DNA of 64,000 bases. Origin: RPQJ01 sp963846315 (lineage in GTDB: Bacteria; Pseudomonadota; Gammaproteobacteria; Steroidobacterales; Steroidobacteraceae). Position 1 is the first letter of the stretch. Each line of letters begins with the position of its first letter. Location of the stretch: contig CAWJVM010000008.1 in NCBI GenBank assembly GCA_963846315.1, forward strand, positions 434,001 to 498,000, in the 5' to 3' direction. The notes beneath the pieces are model-generated. The model searched no databases. It was not told the origin of the DNA and saw nothing but the letters and a program-made list of their open reading frames with translations. The position numbers were made by a program, and so were the translations under genes. Positions 1 to 8,765 of the stretch are shown here, in pieces.

Positions 1-671
1 CCCGCGCGGTCCAGGCCCAGAGCGAGGGCTCCTACCTGATCGGGCACGACCTGTTCAACAAGACCCAGTTCCAGGTCAACGCGGTCAAGACCTTGAGCAA
101 CATCCTCGGCGCCGAGAACATGCTGCTCGTCGGTGAAATCGGCTCGCAGTGGAACAACGTGCCCGACTACACCAAGGGCGGGATCCGCTACGGGCGCGGT
201 TTCATGTTTGGAACGGGCTCGGGCCCAGGCTACGCCGCCGATCCGACCTCGCCGGAAGGCCAGCCGGGTCTCGGTGCCAATTCCCAGGGCAACATGTGCT
301 CCCCGACCCTCGTCGGTGCTCCGGTTCCCATTGCCAATCCGCTCTACAACCCGCAGCCGAACGGCTGTCGGAACGACGGCTACGTGACGGACGTGGCCTG
401 GGGTTATCGCCTGCGCGTTTCGATGGACTACAACAACGTCATGAACACCGGCGTGACCGTCACCCCGAGCGTGTTCTGGTCACAGGACGTGGAGGGCGTG
501 TCGATGGACCCCACCTTCATCGAAGACCGCAAGACGCTCGGCCTCGGCGTGAAGCTCAACTACAACAAGGCGTACACGTTCGACCTCAACTACGTGCGTT
601 ACGACGATGGCGGTTTCGATCCGCTGTTCGATCGCGATTACTACTCGGCCGCCGTCAGCGTGACGTTCTGA
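1..671 (+). CDS. DUF1302 family outer-membrane protein, C-terminal part
   Basis: The reading frame is open from the left edge of the window, so only the last 223 residues are seen. The end resembles an outer-membrane beta-barrel: alternating aromatic and polar strands and a terminal Phe (VSVTF). The sequence around LLVGEIGSQWNNVP and the DYYSAAVSVTF end match what I know of DUF1302 proteins. It lies 23 bases upstream of a DUF1329 gene, and these two families usually occur side by side with an MMPL-type exporter, as here. The family is generally thought to act at the outer membrane, possibly in lipid or hydrophobic compound transport, but no substrate can be read from the sequence. Confidence 0.8.
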   Translation, partial: RAVQAQSEGSYLIGHDLFNKTQFQVNAVKTLSNILGAENMLLVGEIGSQWNNVPDYTKGGIRYGRGFMFGTGSGPGYAADPTSPEGQPGLGANSQGNMCSPTLVGAPVPIANPLYNPQPNGCRNDGYVTDVAWGYRLRVSMDYNNVMNTGVTVTPSVFWSQDVEGVSMDPTFIEDRKTLGLGVKLNYNKAYTFDLNYVRYDDGGFDPLFDRDYYSAAVSVTF

Positions 672-694
672 CCGGAACCAGGAGACTGAAAACA

Positions 695-2050
695 ATGAAT
701 ACCATCAACAAAGTGCTCACCACCGCGATCGCGGTGGCGGGTCTGCTGGGCACGGCGCTGCCCGCGTACGCCAGGCTGACGGCAGCCGACGCGGCGCGGC
801 TCGGCGCCGACCTCACGCCGATGGGCGCGGAAAAGGCCGGCAACAAGGACGGCACGATTCCGGCGTGGACGGGCGGCCTCTGCGCCCCACCCGCCGGTTG
901 GACGGCGGCCAAGGGCTACGTGGATCCGTTCCCGAACGACAAGGTCAAGTTCACCATCACCGCAGCGAATGCCGAGCAGTACAAGGACAGCCTGACTGCC
1001 GGCACCCTGGCGATGCTCAAGAAGTACAACAACTTCAAGATGCCGGTGTACGAGACCCGCCGCACGGCTTGCTATCCGGATGCCGTGTATGCCGAGGTCA
1101 AGGACATGGCGACCAAGCTCGAGCTGCAGGGCTTCGCCATCGCGGGCGGCCGGTCGTCCGTGCCCTTCCCGATTCCGACGAGCGGCCTGGAGGTCATGTG
1201 GAATCACCAGCAGCGCTACCTCGGCGGAGGCGTGAGCCGCGACTACCACAGCTTCCCGATCCGGGCCGGCGGTGACTTCTACAAGATCGGCGCGCACGAG
1301 TACCGCATCTTCAACCAGAACCTGGACCAGCCGCAGGACAACCTGCTGCTTGCGTTCCTGTCGTTCTTTACCTCGCCGGCGACGCTGGAAGGCACGGTGT
1401 TCCTCGTGCACGAGCCTCTCGACCAGGTGAAGCAGACGCGCTCGGCGTGGATCTACAACGCGGGCCAGCGCCGGGTGCGCCGTGCGCCGGACCTTGCCTA
1501 CGACAACGTCAACGACGGCACGGAAGGCATTCGCGTGACCGACCAGTTCGACGCCTGGAACGGCGCGCCGGACCGCTACGACTGGAAGCTCGTCGGCAAG
1601 AAGGAAGTCTACATTCCGTACAACTCCTTCAAGCTGGGTAACAAGGCCCTCAAGTACAAGGAAGACCTGATCCGCCCGAACACGGTCAATGCCGACCACA
1701 TGCGCTACGAACTGCATCGCGTATGGGTCGTGGACGGCACGCTCAAGGCGGGCAGCAAGCACATCTACGGACGTCGCACTTTCTACCTCGACGAAGACAC
1801 CTGGACCGTCGTGTATGAGGACGCCTACGACACACGCAAGGCTCTCTGGCGCGTCGCAATCCATCCGATGATCCAGTTCTACGATGCCAAGGTGCCGTGG
1901 TACCGCTCGAACATCTGGCACGACCTCAACAACCAGAGTTACCTGATGTCGCTGCTCGACAACGAAATCAAGACGCCGTGGAAATTCGGCGAAAAGGGCA
2001 AGTGGGGCGACTTCCAGCCCGACTCGCTGCGTCGCATCGGCACCAAGTAA
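695..2050 (+). CDS. DUF1329 family periplasmic protein
   Basis: The protein has 451 aa and starts with a clear signal peptide (MNTINKVLTTAIAVAGLLG, cleaved after PAYA). The mature start, with LTAADAARLGADLTPMGAEKAGN and IPAWTGG, is the hallmark of DUF1329. The ATG at 695 is preceded by AGGAGA. The frame is open far upstream of it through the DUF1302 gene, but that extension has no coding character. DUF1329 proteins have been compared with LolA/LolB-like lipid carriers, which fits an envelope role with the neighbouring DUF1302 and MMPL proteins. A strong hairpin follows, so the downstream genes may be read at a lower level. Confidence 0.88.
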   Translation: MNTINKVLTTAIAVAGLLGTALPAYARLTAADAARLGADLTPMGAEKAGNKDGTIPAWTGGLCAPPAGWTAAKGYVDPFPNDKVKFTITAANAEQYKDSLTAGTLAMLKKYNNFKMPVYETRRTACYPDAVYAEVKDMATKLELQGFAIAGGRSSVPFPIPTSGLEVMWNHQQRYLGGGVSRDYHSFPIRAGGDFYKIGAHEYRIFNQNLDQPQDNLLLAFLSFFTSPATLEGTVFLVHEPLDQVKQTRSAWIYNAGQRRVRRAPDLAYDNVNDGTEGIRVTDQFDAWNGAPDRYDWKLVGKKEVYIPYNSFKLGNKALKYKEDLIRPNTVNADHMRYELHRVWVVDGTLKAGSKHIYGRRTFYLDEDTWTVVYEDAYDTRKALWRVAIHPMIQFYDAKVPWYRSNIWHDLNNQSYLMSLLDNEIKTPWKFGEKGKWGDFQPDSLRRIGTK

Positions 2051-2095
2051 CCTTAGGTCGCAGTGGGGCAGTCATGCCTCGATTGAGCTGATGAT

Positions 2096-2129
2096 GGCCG
2101 GTCCCGGTGCATCCGGGACCGGCCGTTTT
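2096..2129 (+). terminator. intrinsic terminator after the DUF1329 gene
   Basis: A perfect 12-bp stem (GGCCGGTCCCGG with its complement) closes a 5-base loop and is followed by GTTTTG. It starts about 45 bases after the DUF1329 stop codon and ends 34 bases before the next start codon, so it would attenuate rather than fully isolate the downstream genes. Confidence 0.75.
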
Positions 2130-2163
2130 GCGGTGGGGGGAGACCCGCCGTGGGGGATTCGCA

Positions 2164-3150
2164 ATGATTTACCGGGCGGGAATCGCTTGTGCCTTGCTGG
2201 GCGCGGGGTTGTGCCTTGCAGCGCCTGCGCGCAGTGACGAAACAGCGCAAGTCGCGAAGAAACCGGCGTCGACGGTCGTCGTCGACATTCGCAGCGACCG
2301 GATCGTCCTGCTCGGCATCACGCAGGTCGGCAAGCGGCTCATAGCCGTTGGGGAGCGCGGCTTCACGCTCGTCTCCGACGACGCCGGCAAGAGCTGGAAG
2401 GGTGTGCAGACGCCCGTGACGCGGCAGCTGACCGGGCTGGCCTTCAAGGACGACAAAGTCGGCATCGCGGTCGGCCACGGCGGTTCGTTCGTCCGCACCG
2501 AGGACGGCGGCAACACCTGGTCGCTGGTCACGGTCGAGGAAGCGGGACCCGACTCGGTCCTCGGCGTCACGCACATCGCCGGCGATCATTTCGTCGCCTA
2601 CGGCGCGTTCGGCCTGTATTTCGATTCCCAGGATGCGGGCAAGAGCTGGCAGCGTTCGATGGTGCTGTCGGAGGACTTCGATCGCCACATTTCGCAGGTG
2701 GTCGTGGTGGGCAACTCGCTCCTGCTCGTCGCCGAATCCGGCACGCTCGCGCGTTCCGACGACGGCGGTGCGACGTGGATCCCGCTGACTTCGCCGTACG
2801 CCGGTTCGTATTTCGGCGCACTCGGCTTACAGGATGGCAGCATCCTGGTGTTCGGCATGCGCGGCAACGTCTACCGCACGCTCGACCTCGGCGCGACTTG
2901 GCAGAAGATCGAAACCGGCACCACCACGTCGCTGATGTCCGGGCGGCAGCTCGCCGACGGTCGCGTGATGCTGGTCGGCAACGCCGGCCTGATCGCGGAG
3001 AGCGCCGATAACGGGCAGACGTTCGTGCTGCACTGGGCGAGCCCCGGCAAGGGTTTCGCCGCGCTGGTCGAAAAGGACGGCGGCGGCATCATTTTTGCGG
3101 GCGAGAGCGGCATCACCCCGCTGGACCCGAACTGGCTCAAGGGCCAGTAA
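2164..3150 (+). CDS. Ycf48/BNR-repeat beta-propeller protein, exported
   Basis: This is a 328-aa exported protein with a signal peptide (GIACALLGAGLCLAAPARS). It contains about six Asp-box-like repeats, for example SDDAGKSWKG, TEDGGNTWSL, SQDAGKSWQR, SDDGGATWIP and LDLGATWQKI, typical of Ycf48/BNR beta-propellers. The ATG at 2164 was chosen because it is preceded by GGGGGA and starts the signal peptide; an in-frame start 57 bases upstream lies in the terminator region. In photosynthetic bacteria Ycf48 assists photosystem II assembly, but in proteobacteria such proteins sit next to MMPL exporters, as here, and probably serve as periplasmic partners. The exact role is not known. Confidence 0.85.
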   Translation: MIYRAGIACALLGAGLCLAAPARSDETAQVAKKPASTVVVDIRSDRIVLLGITQVGKRLIAVGERGFTLVSDDAGKSWKGVQTPVTRQLTGLAFKDDKVGIAVGHGGSFVRTEDGGNTWSLVTVEEAGPDSVLGVTHIAGDHFVAYGAFGLYFDSQDAGKSWQRSMVLSEDFDRHISQVVVVGNSLLLVAESGTLARSDDGGATWIPLTSPYAGSYFGALGLQDGSILVFGMRGNVYRTLDLGATWQKIETGTTTSLMSGRQLADGRVMLVGNAGLIAESADNGQTFVLHWASPGKGFAALVEKDGGGIIFAGESGITPLDPNWLKGQ

Positions 3151-3174
3151 CGGCACCGCGGCAGGGGAAGGCAA

Positions 3175-5598
3175 ATGGCGAATGACGTGACATCCGGCGC
3201 AAGCGCCGACGACAACGAAATCAAGCAACAGCAGTTCTCGGCGGACTGGGTCGGCAAGATCTCTTACTGGATCTTCCGCTATCGCAAGCCGCTGCTGATC
3301 CTGTTCGTGTTCATCACCATCGTGCTCGGCGCAATGGCCAGCCAGCTGCGCGTGCAGGCGGCGTTCACCAAGATGATCCCGCTCAAGCACCCTTACATGG
3401 CGACGTTCCTGGAGTACCAGTCGGACTTCGGCGGCGCCAACAAGGTGCTGGTGGCCCTCAACAACAAGAAGGGCACGATCTACGACAAGCAGTTCATGGA
3501 CGCGCTGCGCAAGGCGACGGAAGAAGTCTTCTACGTCCCGGGCGTCGAGCGCAGTTCCGTCACCTCGCTGTTCACCTCGAACGTGCGCTACAACGAAGTC
3601 GTCGAAGACGGCTTCCGTGGCGGTAACGTCGTCTCCGCCGACTTCGCGGGTACGCCCGAACAGATGAAGAAGGTGCAGGAGAACCTGCTCAAGTCGGACT
3701 GGGTCGGCCGCATCGTCTCCAACGACCAGTCGTCGGCAATGATCGTTGCGACGCTGATGGAGAACGATCCCGAGACGGGCGAGCGCCTCGACCTGCAGGC
3801 GGTGGCGAAGCAGCTCGAGGGCATTCGCACCAAGTACGAGAACGAGAACACCGGCGTCCACATCATCGGCTTCGCCAAGGCGGTGGGCGACATCGCCAAG
3901 GGCGCGGCCGGCGTGCTCGTGTTCTTCGGTATCGCGTTCGTGATCACCGCGTTGCTGCTGTACTGGTATTCCGGTTCGCTGATGATCACCGCGCTCGCGC
4001 TGATCTGCGCAATCGTGCCGGTCATCTGGCTGCTCGGGCTGCTGCCGGTGTTCGGGCTCGGGCTCGACCCGATGTCGATCCTGGTGCCGTTCCTGATCTT
4101 CTCCATTGCGGTGTCGCACGCGGTGCAGATGACAAACGCCTGGAAACTCGAAACGCTGCATGGCGCGGACGGCATCACCGCGTCGACGCACTCGTTCCAG
4201 AAGCTGTTCATCCCGGGCGCAATGGCGCTGCTCGCGAACGCGCTCGGTTTCATGGTCATCGCGTTCGTCGAGATCGAGATCGTGCGCGAACTGGCCTTCA
4301 CGGCCACGATCGGCGTCACGGTGATGATCATCACCAACAAGATGCTGCTGCCGATCCTGCTCTCTTACTACCGGTTCACGCCGGAGCAGGCATCGAAACT
4401 GGCCGGCAAGGAAACAGCGGGTGACTGGCTCTGGGAGCGCATCGGTCCACTCGCGACCAAGAGGGTCGCCTGGGTGCCGATCCTGATCAGCCTGGGCCTG
4501 CTGGCGTTCGGCCTGTCGCAGGCGCGTCACCTGCACATCGGCGACCTCGGCAAGGGCGTGCCGGAGCTGCGTCCGGATTCACGCTACAACCAGGACGTGG
4601 CGATGATCACCGGCCAGTTCGCGATCGGCGTGGACCTGCTGCAGGTCATTGCCGAAGCGAAGCCGGCGGATGACGAAGACTCGCCCTGCGTCGACCGCGA
4701 GGTCATGGACAAGATCGAGGACTTCGAATTCCAGATGCGGCAGGTCGAGGGTGTGGCCACGGTGCGCAGCCTGGCGGGCTTCGTGAAGTCGATGACGCAG
4801 TCGTTTGCCGAGACATTTTCCAAGTGGCGCATGCTGCCGGAGAGCCGTGCGCAGATCGCACAAGGCGTCGGCTACGCCACGCGTCTCGGCAACGAGTTCA
4901 TGAACTCGCGCTGCACGGCCATGCCGATCAGCATCTACACCAGCGACCACCAGGCCACGACGATCGAGCACATCGTGCAGAAGGTGAAGGACTTCAAGGC
5001 GGCTGGCGGCGACACGGACCGGGTCACGTTCCGCCTTGCGAGCGGCAACGTCGGCGTCATGGCGGCCACCAACGAGGCGGTCGAGGCCGCGGACAAGTGG
5101 GTCAACCTCGCACTGTTCGCGTCGGTGATGTTGCTGTGCCTGATCACGTTCCGTTCGTTCCCGATCACGCTCTGCATCATCCTGCCGCTGGCGCTGGTCA
5201 CCATTCTCTGCAACGGGTTGATGGCGATGCTGGGGATCGGCGTCAAGGTCAACACGCTGCCGGTGGTCGCGCTGGGCGTGGGCGTCGGTGTCGACTACGG
5301 CATCTATCTCTTCGAGCGCATGAAGCACGAGATGGAAGACGGTCTCAAGCTGCAGGACGCGTTCGTCGAAGCGCTGAAGCAGCGCGGCACGGCGTCGGTG
5401 TTCACGGCGGTGACGATGACGGTGTCGGTGGCGACGTGGACTTTCTCGGCCCTCAAATTCCAGGCCGACATGGGCATCCTGCTCTGCTTCATGTTCCTCG
5501 TGAACATGTTCGGCGCGATCCTGCTGCTGCCGGCGCTCGCCGCGTACCTCGTCGGCGACCGCAAGGCGCCCGCGCCAGCCAAGGTCGAGGCCGCGTAA
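3175..5598 (+). CDS. MMPL/RND-superfamily exporter
   Basis: The product is an 807-aa inner-membrane protein with the two-fold RND layout: one N-terminal helix, a periplasmic domain, a block of helices (about residues 245-400), a second periplasmic domain and a final helix block (about 640-790). Motifs of the predicted exporter class include the PMSILVPFLIFSIAVSHAVQ helix and VALGVGVGVDYGIYLFERM, whose Asp residues are candidates for proton coupling. The start is preceded by GGGGAAGG. It lies 24 bases after the Ycf48-like gene and completes a DUF1302-DUF1329-Ycf48-MMPL set. Related MMPL proteins export lipids or hydrophobic molecules; the cargo here is unknown. Confidence 0.9.
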   Translation: MANDVTSGASADDNEIKQQQFSADWVGKISYWIFRYRKPLLILFVFITIVLGAMASQLRVQAAFTKMIPLKHPYMATFLEYQSDFGGANKVLVALNNKKGTIYDKQFMDALRKATEEVFYVPGVERSSVTSLFTSNVRYNEVVEDGFRGGNVVSADFAGTPEQMKKVQENLLKSDWVGRIVSNDQSSAMIVATLMENDPETGERLDLQAVAKQLEGIRTKYENENTGVHIIGFAKAVGDIAKGAAGVLVFFGIAFVITALLLYWYSGSLMITALALICAIVPVIWLLGLLPVFGLGLDPMSILVPFLIFSIAVSHAVQMTNAWKLETLHGADGITASTHSFQKLFIPGAMALLANALGFMVIAFVEIEIVRELAFTATIGVTVMIITNKMLLPILLSYYRFTPEQASKLAGKETAGDWLWERIGPLATKRVAWVPILISLGLLAFGLSQARHLHIGDLGKGVPELRPDSRYNQDVAMITGQFAIGVDLLQVIAEAKPADDEDSPCVDREVMDKIEDFEFQMRQVEGVATVRSLAGFVKSMTQSFAETFSKWRMLPESRAQIAQGVGYATRLGNEFMNSRCTAMPISIYTSDHQATTIEHIVQKVKDFKAAGGDTDRVTFRLASGNVGVMAATNEAVEAADKWVNLALFASVMLLCLITFRSFPITLCIILPLALVTILCNGLMAMLGIGVKVNTLPVVALGVGVGVDYGIYLFERMKHEMEDGLKLQDAFVEALKQRGTASVFTAVTMTVSVATWTFSALKFQADMGILLCFMFLVNMFGAILLLPALAAYLVGDRKAPAPAKVEAA

Positions 5599-5607
5599 AA
5601 AGGCGAC

Positions 5608-5668
5608 GACCGGGCGTCGAGGCCCGGTCAGCGGCAGGGGGTGGAATCGGGGCCCGGCGTGCGCCGGG
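5608..5668. terminator. hairpins between convergent genes
   Basis: Two GC-rich hairpins fill the gap between convergent genes: GACCGGGC with its complement at 5608-5629, and CCCGGCG with its complement at 5653-5668. Neither has a good T-run, so bidirectional termination is only a suggestion. Confidence 0.4.
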
Positions 5669-6172
5669 TCAGCGGGCGCGTCGTTCCTGGACGAGCTGGT
5701 CGAGGCGGTCGATGAATTTGCGTTCTTTCTCGCTCACGAGTTCGCCGCCGATGCCCATCAAGTCGCCTTCGCGCGCCGCCCTGGCGACGCGCATGGCCAG
5801 CGACAGCACGAACTCGCCGTAATGCATCAAGTCGTCCGCGCTGCCGTGCGTGCCAAGCGCCTCGAGCGCGTGGCGCGCCGTTTCCAGCGCTTTTTCCTGC
5901 AGGTTGTCTGGCGTGCGGTGGCCCTCGTCGAGCGTGTAGAACCACTTTCGGACGTCATCCTGCGCATGCATGATGTGCGTGCTGCCGGCGATCTCACTCA
6001 GCAGCGGATGCGTGCTGTTGATCGCGTCGACAACGCCCTGCAGGCCCGCCGAGCGTTCGAGCATCTCGTCGAAGGCGCTGCCGCCGGAGGACGAAACCGC
6101 GATGATCACGTGATGGGGCGTGTTGCGCACGGCCTGCCACTGCACAATGGTCAGCTTATCCCTGGTCAGCAT
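5669..6172 (-). CDS. protein of unknown function, 167 aa
   Basis: I do not recognise this family. The protein is soluble, mainly helical by composition and Arg-rich at its C terminus, with no signal peptide or membrane segment. A conserved-looking N-terminal stretch reads WQAVRNTPHHVIIAVSSSGG. The ATG at 6172 was chosen because GGAGG lies 8 bases upstream. A GTG at 6187 is also in frame but would place that GGAGG inside the gene. It is transcribed toward the MMPL exporter gene and has its own promoter region shared with the divergent reductase gene. Confidence 0.7.
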   Translation of the reverse strand: MLTRDKLTIVQWQAVRNTPHHVIIAVSSSGGSAFDEMLERSAGLQGVVDAINSTHPLLSEIAGSTHIMHAQDDVRKWFYTLDEGHRTPDNLQEKALETARHALEALGTHGSADDLMHYGEFVLSLAMRVARAAREGDLMGIGGELVSEKERKFIDRLDQLVQERRAR

Positions 6173-6274
6173 CGGCGAAACCTCCACCCTGTTCTCGTTG
6201 GTGTCGAGCGGGACGTCATGGCGCCCGCTTTTTCGATGGCAGGATCATACCCCGCAATCGGTAGAGGTTAAACG

Positions 6275-7603
6275 ATGGACGTCCTGACACAACCCCTGAC
6301 GCTGCCGTGCGGCGTGGTGCTGCCGAACCGGATCGCAAAGGCCGCAATGACCGAGGGGCTGGCCGACGCCTGGCTGCGCGCTACGCCCGCGCTCGAGCGC
6401 CTGTATCGAACCTGGAGCGAAGGCGGCAGCGGATTGCTGCTCACCGGCAACGTGCAGGTGGACAGGTTCGACCTTGAGCGGCCTGGCAACGTCGCCGTCG
6501 ACCAGTCCGAACCGCGAACGTTCGATGCAGAAGCCCGGGCGCGGCTTGCCGCATGGGCCAGGGCCGGGACAGTCGCTGGCAATCAGCTCTGGGTCCAGCT
6601 TGCGCATGCGGGCCGGCAATCGCCGCGTTACGTCACCGGCCGCCCGCTGGCGCCGTCTGCCGTGCAACTCGACCTGCTCGGCAATTACGCGCGGCCGCGT
6701 GCCCTGACGGAGGACGAAATCATCGGTCTCGTCCGCCGATTCGCGCATGCGGCACAGGTGGTGCGCGAGTGTGGCTTCACCGGTGTGCAGGTGCACGGGG
6801 CCCACGGGTACCTGATCAGTTCGTTCCTGTCGCCGGTCACCAACCAGCGCACGGATGACTGGGGCGGGTCGCTGGCGAATCGCGCCCGCTTCCTGCTCGA
6901 AACGCTGCGAGCCGTGCGCAAAGCAGTGGGCCGGGACTTTCCGGTGGCGCTGAAGCTGAATTCGGACGATTTCCGCAAGGGCGGCTTCACGCACGAGGAA
7001 TGCCTGCAGGTCGTCGCGTGGTTGAATGGCGAAGGCGTGGACCTGCTCGAGGTTTCAGGCGGCACGTACGAACAGCCACGGCTGCTCGGCTTCGAAGGTC
7101 GCACCGAAGACGCGATGCCCGTTCGACGCAGCACGCGGGCGCGCGAAGCGTATTTCCTCGAGTACGCGGCGGCGATCCGTCGCGTGGCCCGCATGCCGTT
7201 GATGGTCACGGGCGGTTTTCGCACCCGCGCGGGCATGGCGAACGCGCTTGGCGACGCGCCGGGCGCAGGGGACTGCGACGTCATTGGACTGGGTCGTCCG
7301 CTGTGCTGGATGCCGGATTTTCCGCGCCGGTTGCTGGCCGGAGAAAAGGACGGCATCGAAGACCTCGACGATCGGTTGCGGTTGCGGGATCGCGGGTGGT
7401 TGTCACCGCAGGGCACGAGCGTTGCCGCCAAGGCGCTCAACGCGTTCGCGGCGCAGTCCTGGTATTACTGCCAGATCTTTCAGCTCGCGAAGGGTCTGCC
7501 TGCGGATATTTCCCGCAGTGTGATGTCGACGTTACGCGAATACCTCGGCGCTGAGCTGAAGGCGGCGTATGCGACGCGGCGGGTCTACCCGAGAAGGGGT
7601 TAG
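6275..7603 (+). CDS. Old Yellow Enzyme family NADH:flavin oxidoreductase
   Basis: This 442-aa FMN-dependent enzyme of the OYE class would reduce activated C=C bonds with NAD(P)H. The TIM barrel starts at LPNRIAKAAMTEGLAD. Family motifs include QLAHAGRQSP, VQVHGAHGYLISSFLSPVTNQR with the active-site region, the DDWGGSLANRARF signature, and MVTGGFRTR with GLGRPL for phosphate binding. No N-terminal fusion is present, and it lacks the C-terminal Fe-S and FAD domains of 2,4-dienoyl-CoA reductase. The start has AGAGG upstream. The last codons, for Arg-Gly-stop, fall inside a G-rich TAGGGG repeat, so the C terminus has been set by that repeat. Confidence 0.92.
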   Translation: MDVLTQPLTLPCGVVLPNRIAKAAMTEGLADAWLRATPALERLYRTWSEGGSGLLLTGNVQVDRFDLERPGNVAVDQSEPRTFDAEARARLAAWARAGTVAGNQLWVQLAHAGRQSPRYVTGRPLAPSAVQLDLLGNYARPRALTEDEIIGLVRRFAHAAQVVRECGFTGVQVHGAHGYLISSFLSPVTNQRTDDWGGSLANRARFLLETLRAVRKAVGRDFPVALKLNSDDFRKGGFTHEECLQVVAWLNGEGVDLLEVSGGTYEQPRLLGFEGRTEDAMPVRRSTRAREAYFLEYAAAIRRVARMPLMVTGGFRTRAGMANALGDAPGAGDCDVIGLGRPLCWMPDFPRRLLAGEKDGIEDLDDRLRLRDRGWLSPQGTSVAAKALNAFAAQSWYYCQIFQLAKGLPADISRSVMSTLREYLGAELKAAYATRRVYPRRG

Positions 7604-7621
7604 GGGATAGCGGTTAGTCGG
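7594..7621 (+). repeat. G-rich heptamer array, copy 1
   Basis: Four heptamers in register: AAGGGGT, TAGGGGA, TAGCGGT and the end unit TAGTCGG. The TAG stop codon of the reductase gene is part of the second unit. Four other arrays of the same build occur in this window. Confidence 0.85.
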
Positions 7622-7737
7622 CGGTGCCTTCACCAACACTGCTGAGGTGAGTCCTCGAGCACATCCGGTCTGTGGCCTGCGTGCTCTAAAGCAGGCGGTG
7701 TACGGGAGAAAACGACCTGGGGCGGAGGGTCGGTGCG

Positions 7738-7813
7738 GGCGTTCGGTCCGGGTCTTCTCTGGGCGAGCCGAAAGGCAGATACGCTCGCCCGGAGAAGACC
7801 CGGAACCAACGCC
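7738..7813. repeat. long hairpin element, copy 1
   Basis: The arms pair over about 22 bp around a 14-base loop (7769-7782), with one T-G wobble. The outer part continues for about 9 more pairs with two bulges. The left flank GCGTTCGGTCCGGG (7739-7752) is identical to that of a second hairpin at 61460. The element sits in the 422-base gap (7604-8025) between two convergent genes. Apart from the heptamer array at its left end I see no gene or other feature in that gap. Confidence 0.75.
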
Positions 7814-8025
7814 TGATCGACGGCGCCTGAACGAATTCTAGTCAAAGCCCGAGAATTCGCACGGCGCATGCAACGTCGACGCGGTCACATCGCATGACCC
7901 GCTACGGATGGGTCGCGACCCGCTGCCGAGGAACAACAGGACGCTCAAGCGACTTCGCTCCACGTGCACCTGGTCGGGCCCGGACGTCAGATCAGCGGGG
8001 GACCCCAGGGTCCGCAGCCGCGCCG

Positions 8026-8418
8026 TCAGATCAGCCTGGCACGGAGCTTCTGGTATTCGGCGTCGGTGATCGAGCCCTTCGCCTTCAGTTCGTCGAGCTT
8101 CCGAATCTCATCGGCGGCGCTGAAGCCGACGATGTTCCGCATCTCCTCCCGCGCCTTCGTCGCCTGGGCCTGGTTGCGCTCGGCCATGCCGCCGCCCTGG
8201 GTGAGCAGGTAGGCGAAGACGCCGAGATAGGGAAGGATGATCAGGAAGATTACCCACATCACCTTGGCCCCGCCCGAGATGTCGTGACGCCGGAAGAGGT
8301 CGCTGAACACCGAGATCAGCAGCCAGATCCAGAGCGCGAACATGAAAATGACAAACACGTCGACCAGGAACGTCCCGAACGTCACGCCGCCCAGGTGCAA
8401 TGCTGTTACTCGGTCCAT
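8026..8418 (-). CDS. PLDc_N-like membrane protein with C-terminal SHOCT domain
   Basis: This 130-aa protein begins with two membrane helices (about residues 10-35 and 50-70) resembling the phospholipase-D N-terminal segment: FALWIWLLISVFSDLFRRHDISGGAKVMWVIFLIILPYLGVFAYL. It ends in a short SHOCT motif (ADEIRKLDELKAKGSITDAEYQKLRARLI). Such proteins are common small inner-membrane proteins of uncertain role. The start at 8418 (MDRVTALHLGG) is chosen because the frame upstream runs through a tRNA-like remnant and has no coding character. It stands alone and converges on the reductase gene. Confidence 0.88.
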   Translation of the reverse strand: MDRVTALHLGGVTFGTFLVDVFVIFMFALWIWLLISVFSDLFRRHDISGGAKVMWVIFLIILPYLGVFAYLLTQGGGMAERNQAQATKAREEMRNIVGFSAADEIRKLDELKAKGSITDAEYQKLRARLI

Positions 8419-8537
8419 GTCGCTTCTCGTTGCTATGTGATGTGAAAAACTGACGCCGGCACAAGTATAGGACGGATCACTCTTGTCCAAGACCGATGCG
8501 TGCCCTCTGGGAGCGGCCCTGACGCAGGAGACGGATT

Positions 8538-8563
8538 GGGCGGGTGATGGGAATCGAACCCAT
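8538..8563 (-). other. tRNA-Gly-like 3' end remnant
   Basis: On the minus strand the sequence gives a complete T-arm (stem ATGGG/CCCAT around loop TTCGATT) followed by an acceptor 3' strand CACCCGC, as found at the 3' end of bacterial tRNA-Gly. No matching GCGGGTG acceptor 5' strand, D-arm or anticodon arm is visible in the 75 bases upstream, so this is a fragment, not a gene. Such 3' fragments are often left as attachment-site copies by integrated elements, but no integrase is in the window. The rest of the gap 8419-8824 holds only the G-rich array at its right end. Confidence 0.65.
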
Positions 8564-8765
8564 GCTGGCAGTCGGGCACAACGCAAGCAATGGCCGCTTC
8601 CGGGAAGCTGTCGCTGCGTTCATCAAAGACCGCTCCTGGTAAGGATTGTGCACTGGCCGCAAGTGAGCCTACGCGAACGTCTGCTTTCTGGGGTAGACCC
8701 GACTTCCAGACCGACGCAGGCGAAACGCAGTCGGAAGAAACCAAAGCCGCCAGGAGACAGAACCG

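Noticed and set aside
149..694. Upstream in-frame extension of the DUF1329 protein by 182 residues
   Set aside because: It is the out-of-frame reading of the DUF1302 gene; the signal peptide and AGGAGA place the start at 695.
8538..8640. A complete tRNA gene
   Set aside because: Only the T-arm and acceptor 3' strand are present; no D-arm, anticodon arm or matching 5' strand was found upstream.
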